This document shows, piece after piece, positions 60,002-64,000 of a DNA stretch of 64,000 nt (position 1 is its first letter; every line of letters starts with the position of its first letter). The stretch covers positions 145,211 to 209,210 of the forward strand of contig VXTP01000030.1 in NCBI GenBank assembly GCA_009837395.1, written 5' to 3'. Source of the DNA: Gemmatimonadota bacterium. GTDB taxonomy: Bacteria > JAAXHH01. The position numbers and the translations under genes are program-made. The notes under the pieces were generated by a model. It saw nothing but the letters and a program-made list of their open reading frames with translations. It was not told where the DNA came from and ran no database searches.

Positions 60002-61234
60002 TCAATCCCCTCGAGCTTTAGCAGCAAAGTCCAGGAATCGTGGACCATCGATTTTCAACATTTTACTGAGTTCGAGAAGTCGTCCCTGCGAGATCTCTTC
60101 CTGCCGATAGGCTTCAATGGCCAGATTTGCAACCTCGAATCGTAACTCACGGCCTGACCGTTGTATATCGTCTTTTCTCTCGACACTATCCGCGTCACTC
60201 AACTCGTTGAGGAACTGTCTACCGAATTCCTCAAGTGCTATTTGTCTGTTCGTCTCTTTCTCAGACAGTAACTTAAGGCTTTTAAGTCTATATAGAGCCA
60301 CCTGATAGCTTACACCGAAACGGTGTGCTACTTTCGCTATATCCTTGAATGTGACTGTTCGAGAGCTTGATTCCGTACGTATAACTCCTTCAGAGGAACC
60401 ACCGCTCGCAGCATTGTATACAGTCTGAACCCTATGGTACGGGGTTTTAAGTTCCAGATTCCGAAGTAAATCATATACTCCATCGGCAGGCATCAGAAAA
60501 GACGCTGCAAATGCATTAGCTCTTACTTCAACCAGTTCCGATGAATTGCCACTGCTAGATACGGTCAACTGTCCATTTCTGTCCATTAAGGCATGCGCGT
60601 ATTCATGAGCGTACGAGAACTGTTTGCGTCCTCGTGAATGGTTCGCGTTTACCACAATGGCCAGACCGAAAGAGAAATGATTCAGAAATAGTCCAGAAAC
60701 ACCATTGGGCAGTTCCGCATCCGATGCCCAAATACCCTGTGATACGATGAGTTCGGAGATTCCATGAACTGGGGATTCGCCTAAGCCTAAGCGTCGTCGT
60801 TCTTCGATCGCCGCCTTATTGCCTTGAGTAATCGCGTCCCCCTTAGTCCTGGGAGATCTGAAATCAAACGTGGGTAAACCGGTACGAGATTCCAGTCCAA
60901 GGATCTCTTTCAGTGTAACTCCTTCTTGACAGAGATTAAGACGCTCCCAAACCTGATCGCGCACTATAGGATCCACATTTAACTCCGGCGCAGTGCGATA
61001 TAGGGCAACGAAGATATCCTGTTCCTCGGCGGCTTCTTGAAAGAAGAAGCTTATCGGTCGTCGAAAACACTCAGCAAGTTTTGACAGTTCCAGTGTCGAA
61101 ACTGACCGGTTACCGGATTCCATCTGAGTAATCGCCGTTCTTGTCACCCCGATGGCTTCCGCCGTCGACTGTTGACTGAGCCCCCTGAATTCCCGCGCAT
61201 AACGCAGTCTTTGTCCGAGCTCTCTGAGATCCAT
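60002..61234 (-). CDS. XRE-family regulator with ImmA/IrrE-type metallopeptidase domain
   Basis: A 410-residue protein. An N-terminal HTH (LGQRLRYAREFRGLSQQSTA, IGVTRTAITQMESGNRSVS) is followed by a long helical part and a zinc peptidase with H210-E-Y-A-H214 (QFSYAHEYAHALMD) and the later RANAFAASFLMP glutamate region. Such proteins act as proteolytic switches on phage-like elements and as antitoxins to PIN toxins. ATG 61234 is used; a 17-residue extension is possible. First gene of the cassette, with its own promoter. Confidence 0.9.
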   Translation of the reverse strand: MDLRELGQRLRYAREFRGLSQQSTAEAIGVTRTAITQMESGNRSVSTLELSKLAECFRRPISFFFQEAAEEQDIFVALYRTAPELNVDPIVRDQVWERLNLCQEGVTLKEILGLESRTGLPTFDFRSPRTKGDAITQGNKAAIEERRRLGLGESPVHGISELIVSQGIWASDAELPNGVSGLFLNHFSFGLAIVVNANHSRGRKQFSYAHEYAHALMDRNGQLTVSSSGNSSELVEVRANAFAASFLMPADGVYDLLRNLELKTPYHRVQTVYNAASGGSSEGVIRTESSSRTVTFKDIAKVAHRFGVSYQVALYRLKSLKLLSEKETNRQIALEEFGRQFLNELSDADSVERKDDIQRSGRELRFEVANLAIEAYRQEEISQGRLLELSKMLKIDGPRFLDFAAKARGD

Positions 61235-61282
61235 TACTCTTCTCCCTCGCAGTGGTGGATCGGTTGGCGATACGTAATAGGA

Positions 61283-61311
61283 CATATACTCATTTCGAAC
61301 ATTAATGTCAA
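61283..61311 (-). promoter_or_regulatory. Promoter of the XRE-ImmA/PIN cassette
   Basis: Minus strand: TTGACA (61306-61311), 17 bases, TATATG (61283-61288). The spacer contains the palindrome TTCGAA, a possible XRE half-site pair. Confidence 0.6.
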
Positions 61312-61427
61312 TATAGTTCCGTTATTGTTTGAAATTAAAACACACGTGGCAAGCGTAAATCAACAAGCTGTCACACGGTCAAATACTGATTAGTTGTTTA
61401 TGTATCTTCCGAAGAACCTGGTGGTCC

Positions 61428-62414
61428 CTACCCCTTGTCCATCACGGCCTGGATCATGGCCCGGATGTAGCCGAACTCGTAGGCGAAGGCCTGCCGGTAG
61501 CTGTCCGGATCCTTGTGACCCGGCGCGTGGTCCGGCACGCACATGTGCGGGTAGCCAACCTCCCTGAGCGCCTGCATGTTGCGGTGCATGTTCATCACGC
61601 CCTCGTCCGGCCAGACCTCCTGGAACTTGTTTCGCCCGCCCACGATGTTGCGGAAGTGGCAGAGGAAGATCTTCTTGCGCGAGCCGAGGTAGCGGATGAT
61701 GTCCGGCACCTCGTTGAGGGGATCGAGGGAACTCTCCGCCATGCAGCCCAGGCAGAGGTTCACGCCGTGATAGGGACTGGGGCAGATCTCGATGAACTGC
61801 TTGAATCCGTCGAAGCCGCCGAGCACGCGGTCCACACAGCGGTATCCGGGCGGCAGCCAGGGGTCGCAGGGATGGCAGGCCATTCGGACCTTGCACTCCG
61901 TCGCCACGGGGATCACCCGCTCCAGGAAGTAGGTGATGCGGGCCCAGTTCATCTCGGCGGTCACGGGCTCGTCGTACCTGGCCGGCCGGTCCTTCGCCTT
62001 CTCCAGGTCCCAGGTGCTGTAGATCGATCCCCCGCGGCCGGGCGGATCGCTCTCGGTGCGCTGGTTCTCCATCTCGCACAGGTAGTATTTGATCGCGGGT
62101 ATGCCCGCTTCCGCGGCCTGGCGCACCATGTTGCAGACCAGCTCGATTTCCTTGTCGCCCTCTTCATAGTTGCCCAGCATGTAGTTGGGCACCTGGCCGC
62201 CGTCCACGTTGAACTGGGCGATTGGAAGCGCCACCATCTCCATCTCGATCCCAAACCGGGCGCACTTCTCCTTCTTCGCCGCCAGTTCCTCCACGTCCCA
62301 GCCGTATTCCCGGTGGAAGGTGATGTTGTTCTCGTTCTTGTTGAAAACGCCGTGACGGGCGAGATACTCGAGGTCTTCGTCCGCCGTGCTGAACTGCTGG
62401 GTGCCGACGTGCAT
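61428..62414 (-). CDS. UxuA-like mannonate dehydratase family protein
   Basis: A 328-residue TIM-barrel protein. ACHPCDPWLPPGYRCVDRVLG (key ACHPCDPW), NLCLGCMAES, FLCHFRNIVGG, DEGVMNM and PDHAPGHKDP line up with the metal- and substrate-binding motifs of D-mannonate dehydratase, though CHPDDPP is altered to CHPCDPW. It likely dehydrates a uronate-derived acid to 2-keto-3-deoxygluconate or is an isomerase relative. Its last codons carry the right copy of the 25-base repeat. Same strand as an amidohydrolase and a molybdoenzyme gene. Confidence 0.85.
   Translation of the reverse strand: MHVGTQQFSTADEDLEYLARHGVFNKNENNITFHREYGWDVEELAAKKEKCARFGIEMEMVALPIAQFNVDGGQVPNYMLGNYEEGDKEIELVCNMVRQAAEAGIPAIKYYLCEMENQRTESDPPGRGGSIYSTWDLEKAKDRPARYDEPVTAEMNWARITYFLERVIPVATECKVRMACHPCDPWLPPGYRCVDRVLGGFDGFKQFIEICPSPYHGVNLCLGCMAESSLDPLNEVPDIIRYLGSRKKIFLCHFRNIVGGRNKFQEVWPDEGVMNMHRNMQALREVGYPHMCVPDHAPGHKDPDSYRQAFAYEFGYIRAMIQAVMDKG
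61437..61461. repeat. 25-bp direct repeat, right copy
   Basis: Exact copy of 59279-59303, inside the 3' end of the UxuA-like gene. This is the ancestral context: it reads AMIQAVMDK in the minus frame. Confidence 0.85.
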
Positions 62415-62444
62415 GGAATCCTCCGTGTTATGTAAACTTGCGGT

Positions 62445-63557
62445 TCAGGATACGCCCAATATGCGCGCGGCGGTACCGCCCATGATCGCGGCCAGGTCCG
62501 CCTCGCTCAAGAAATCCGCGTACTTATCGATCCAGTCCCGGGACTGGCGGTAGGTACAGAACCGGTTCTGGAAAGGCATGTCCGTGCCCCACAGCAGCCG
62601 GTCCGCTCCTATACGGCCGGCCATCTCCTCCAGCGCGGCCCAGACCTCGCGGTAGGGATAGTCGAACAGATCGCCGATCCGCACGGGAAAGCACACTTCC
62701 AGGCTGAGGTTGGGGTTTTCGAAGGGTCTCCACAGGCCGTCCGGCAGAACCAGGCGGTCGCCGCCTGTGAACATGCGCCAGGGGAAACCGTGGGTGATGC
62801 TGCAGACCGTGTCCGGGTACCGGTCCATCCAGTCCATGAGCACGCCGAGTTCGCCTAAGTACCCCTGCGTGAGGTCGGCATGGTAGCCGAGGACGGGTCC
62901 GGCGCCGAGGGTGAAGAAAACCGGGACGTTCAACGCGGTCACGGCGTCCCAGAACGGCTGGTAGGCGCCGCGGCTCCACGGCTGCCCGCTCCCGCGGTAG
63001 GCCAGCGAGGCATTGAACTTGACCGCGTGCAGGTCGTGAACCCGAACGGCCCGTTCGATCTCTTCGATCACCCGGTCCGTTTCCGCGGCGATGCGCCACT
63101 CGTCCACGGGCGCCATGGAGTACAGGCGGCCGGGAAAGGCGGCGACGCACGCGGCCTGGAACGCGCCGTCGCGGCCCAGCATGGGATTGGTATGGAGCAG
63201 GGCGGCGTCCACGCCCACGTAGTCCATCTCGGCGATCAGGTCGCCGGGGGTGTACTCGAGGTTGCGCAGGTGGGGCGGGTAGAACTGCTTGGTGTAGTCT
63301 TCGCCGTCGATCGTCCACACCACGCGGCCGTGGGTTCGATCGACGCGGAAATCCACGTCGGGGAGCGTGGACCAGTCGCCGGGCGCCGCTGGCGCGATCG
63401 CCTCCGACGAAGCGGGAGCCCGGTCCCGGACGCGCCAGGCCGGCTGGTGATGGACCGCGTGCTCGGCCTGCATCCACCGCAGATGGTCCCGGGCGTGGAC
63501 GTACCCGGCTTTCGCGTCTCCCGGCGGAAAGCAGTACGCATGGGAATCGATGATCAT
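62445..63557 (-). CDS. Amidohydrolase 2-family metal-dependent hydrolase
   Basis: A 370-residue TIM-barrel hydrolase. The N-terminal metal motif is IIDSHAYCFPPG (H instead of the second histidine of HxH); other marks are AEMDYVGVDAALLHTNPMLG, VKFNASLAYRG, SITHGFPWRM and the acidic WGTDMPFQNRF. Likely hydrolysis or decarboxylation of a cyclic acid or lactone. Located 30 bases upstream of the UxuA-like gene and 18 bases downstream of the molybdoenzyme gene, in one minus-strand unit. Confidence 0.85.
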   Translation of the reverse strand: MIIDSHAYCFPPGDAKAGYVHARDHLRWMQAEHAVHHQPAWRVRDRAPASSEAIAPAAPGDWSTLPDVDFRVDRTHGRVVWTIDGEDYTKQFYPPHLRNLEYTPGDLIAEMDYVGVDAALLHTNPMLGRDGAFQAACVAAFPGRLYSMAPVDEWRIAAETDRVIEEIERAVRVHDLHAVKFNASLAYRGSGQPWSRGAYQPFWDAVTALNVPVFFTLGAGPVLGYHADLTQGYLGELGVLMDWMDRYPDTVCSITHGFPWRMFTGGDRLVLPDGLWRPFENPNLSLEVCFPVRIGDLFDYPYREVWAALEEMAGRIGADRLLWGTDMPFQNRFCTYRQSRDWIDKYADFLSEADLAAIMGGTAARILGVS

Positions 63558-63575
63558 GGATCGGGAAACGGTTCC

Positions 63576-64000
63576 CTAGCTTTCGAAGGTCCGTATCGTA
63601 CGGGTTACCTGGCCGTTGCTCTCCCAGTAGGTCTTCTTGCCGGCCAGGTAGGGGTCGTCCGGCGCCGGTTGCATCGTCCCGGCCGCCGTTATGCCCCGCG
63701 ACGTGATCGTATGCTCGCCGGGGGACGGGCGGTCCCAGTCCAGCCGCCAGAACTTCCAGGCGTACTCGGCGTCCGCTCCCTCGATGATCTCCGCCGTCTG
63801 CCAGGGACCGTCGTCGATGCGCACCTGCACCTCCCTGAGCGGTTCGCCCCAGACCGCGCCGTAGATCCGGTGAAGGGGACCGACCCGGGTGACCCGCGCC
63901 GTGACAGAGTTGATGCGGCCCTTGCCCACGGACTCCTGGCGCCACACGGTCTCTCCGTTGTGGGTCTCTTCGCGGATCGTGACGTAATCCCGCGAGATGA
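63576..64000 (-). CDS. Sulfite oxidase-like molybdoenzyme, C-terminal part (truncated by window edge)
   Basis: The frame is open to the window's right edge (reads SRDYVTIREETHNGETVWR at its visible start). The final 130 residues match the Mo-co dimerisation (Ig-like) domain of sulfite oxidase-type enzymes: SVTARVTRVGPLHRIYGAVWG, VQVRIDDGPWQTAEI, RPSPGEHTITSRGI, PYLAGKKTYWESNGQ. The catalytic molybdopterin domain lies outside. It may oxidise sulfite released by the sulfatase/taurine-type metabolism of the region. Identity of the full enzyme is inference. Confidence 0.78.
   Translation of the reverse strand, partial: ISRDYVTIREETHNGETVWRQESVGKGRINSVTARVTRVGPLHRIYGAVWGEPLREVQVRIDDGPWQTAEIIEGADAEYAWKFWRLDWDRPSPGEHTITSRGITAAGTMQPAPDDPYLAGKKTYWESNGQVTRTIRTFES

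Noticed and set aside
1-64000. tRNA, rRNA or prophage/insertion-sequence genes
   Set aside because: No cloverleaf with a conserved T-loop, no rRNA-like sequence, and no transposase or integrase frame was recognised in reading both strands by eye; a covariance-model scan would be decisive for small RNAs.

Overview
The window reads as a GC-rich (about 60-65% by eye), gene-dense bacterial chromosome segment. Gene content, rather than any marker gene, suggests an uncultivated marine or sponge-associated lineage of the Latescibacterota/Poribacteria/Planctomycetes kind. It holds thirteen phytanoyl-CoA dioxygenase (PhyH) paralogues, two sulfatases, two DUF6785-type membrane proteins, a Minf_1886-family protein, two FmdA-type amidases, enolase-superfamily and UxuA-like dehydratases, cupins and amidohydrolases. 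No rRNA, tRNA or CRISPR array was seen. Phylum placement is inference.

Layout. 0-13 kb: the 3' part of an RND efflux pump, two PhyH genes behind a near-consensus promoter, a GH89-like alpha-N-acetylglucosaminidase, a TIGR02206 membrane protein, a GH43-like beta-propeller enzyme, a chloramphenicol-phosphotransferase-like kinase, an Asp-box sialidase-like protein and two more PhyH genes. 13-19.4 kb: YgjV-like protein, oligopeptide-type binding protein, HicB-like antitoxin, an ECF sigma factor translationally coupled to a novel anti-sigma-like/MGMT/Ada-zinc fusion, a PhyH gene and a J-domain protein. 19.4-25 kb: an accessory, locally AT-rich patch with a small orphan gene, a 5'-truncated Schlafen/AlbA-type ATPase protein, a nuclease-helicase, a Phd antitoxin whose toxin is broken, and a complete MazEF pair. 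25-41 kb: catabolic genes (TenA-PhyH-HpcH aldolase, a Tat-tagged HisC-like aminotransferase, amidohydrolase, PhyH, formamidase, an APC-EIIA-RCK transporter, NIPSNAP, class V aminotransferase, gamma-glutamyltransferase, D-cysteine-desulfhydrase-like enzyme, and a formamidase with a long repetitive tail). 41-51 kb: two sulfatase plus DUF6785 modules with PhyH genes. 51-56 kb: one plus-strand operon (PhyH, bicupin, PhyH, enolase-superfamily dehydratase, VOC-cupin-cupin). 57-59 kb: a methyltransferase-HNH nuclease fusion. 59.3-61.4 kb: a PIN/XRE-ImmA toxin-antitoxin cassette inserted in a scar made of fragments of both neighbouring gene clusters. 61.4-64 kb: UxuA-like dehydratase, amidohydrolase and the end of a sulfite-oxidase-like molybdoenzyme.

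Taken together the genes suggest a scavenger of sulfated, amidated and acidic-sugar organic matter: sulfatases and glycosidases unmask substrates, DUF6785/APC/SBP proteins import them, and PhyH oxygenases, dehydratases, aldolases, amidases and aminotransferases degrade them. The most novel item is the 16.1-17.5 kb locus, which looks like an alkylation-damage sensor built as an anti-sigma/Ada hybrid acting on an ECF sigma factor. A recurring structural theme is short tandem duplication of gene edges (ribosome-binding site plus start codon, or stop codon regions).
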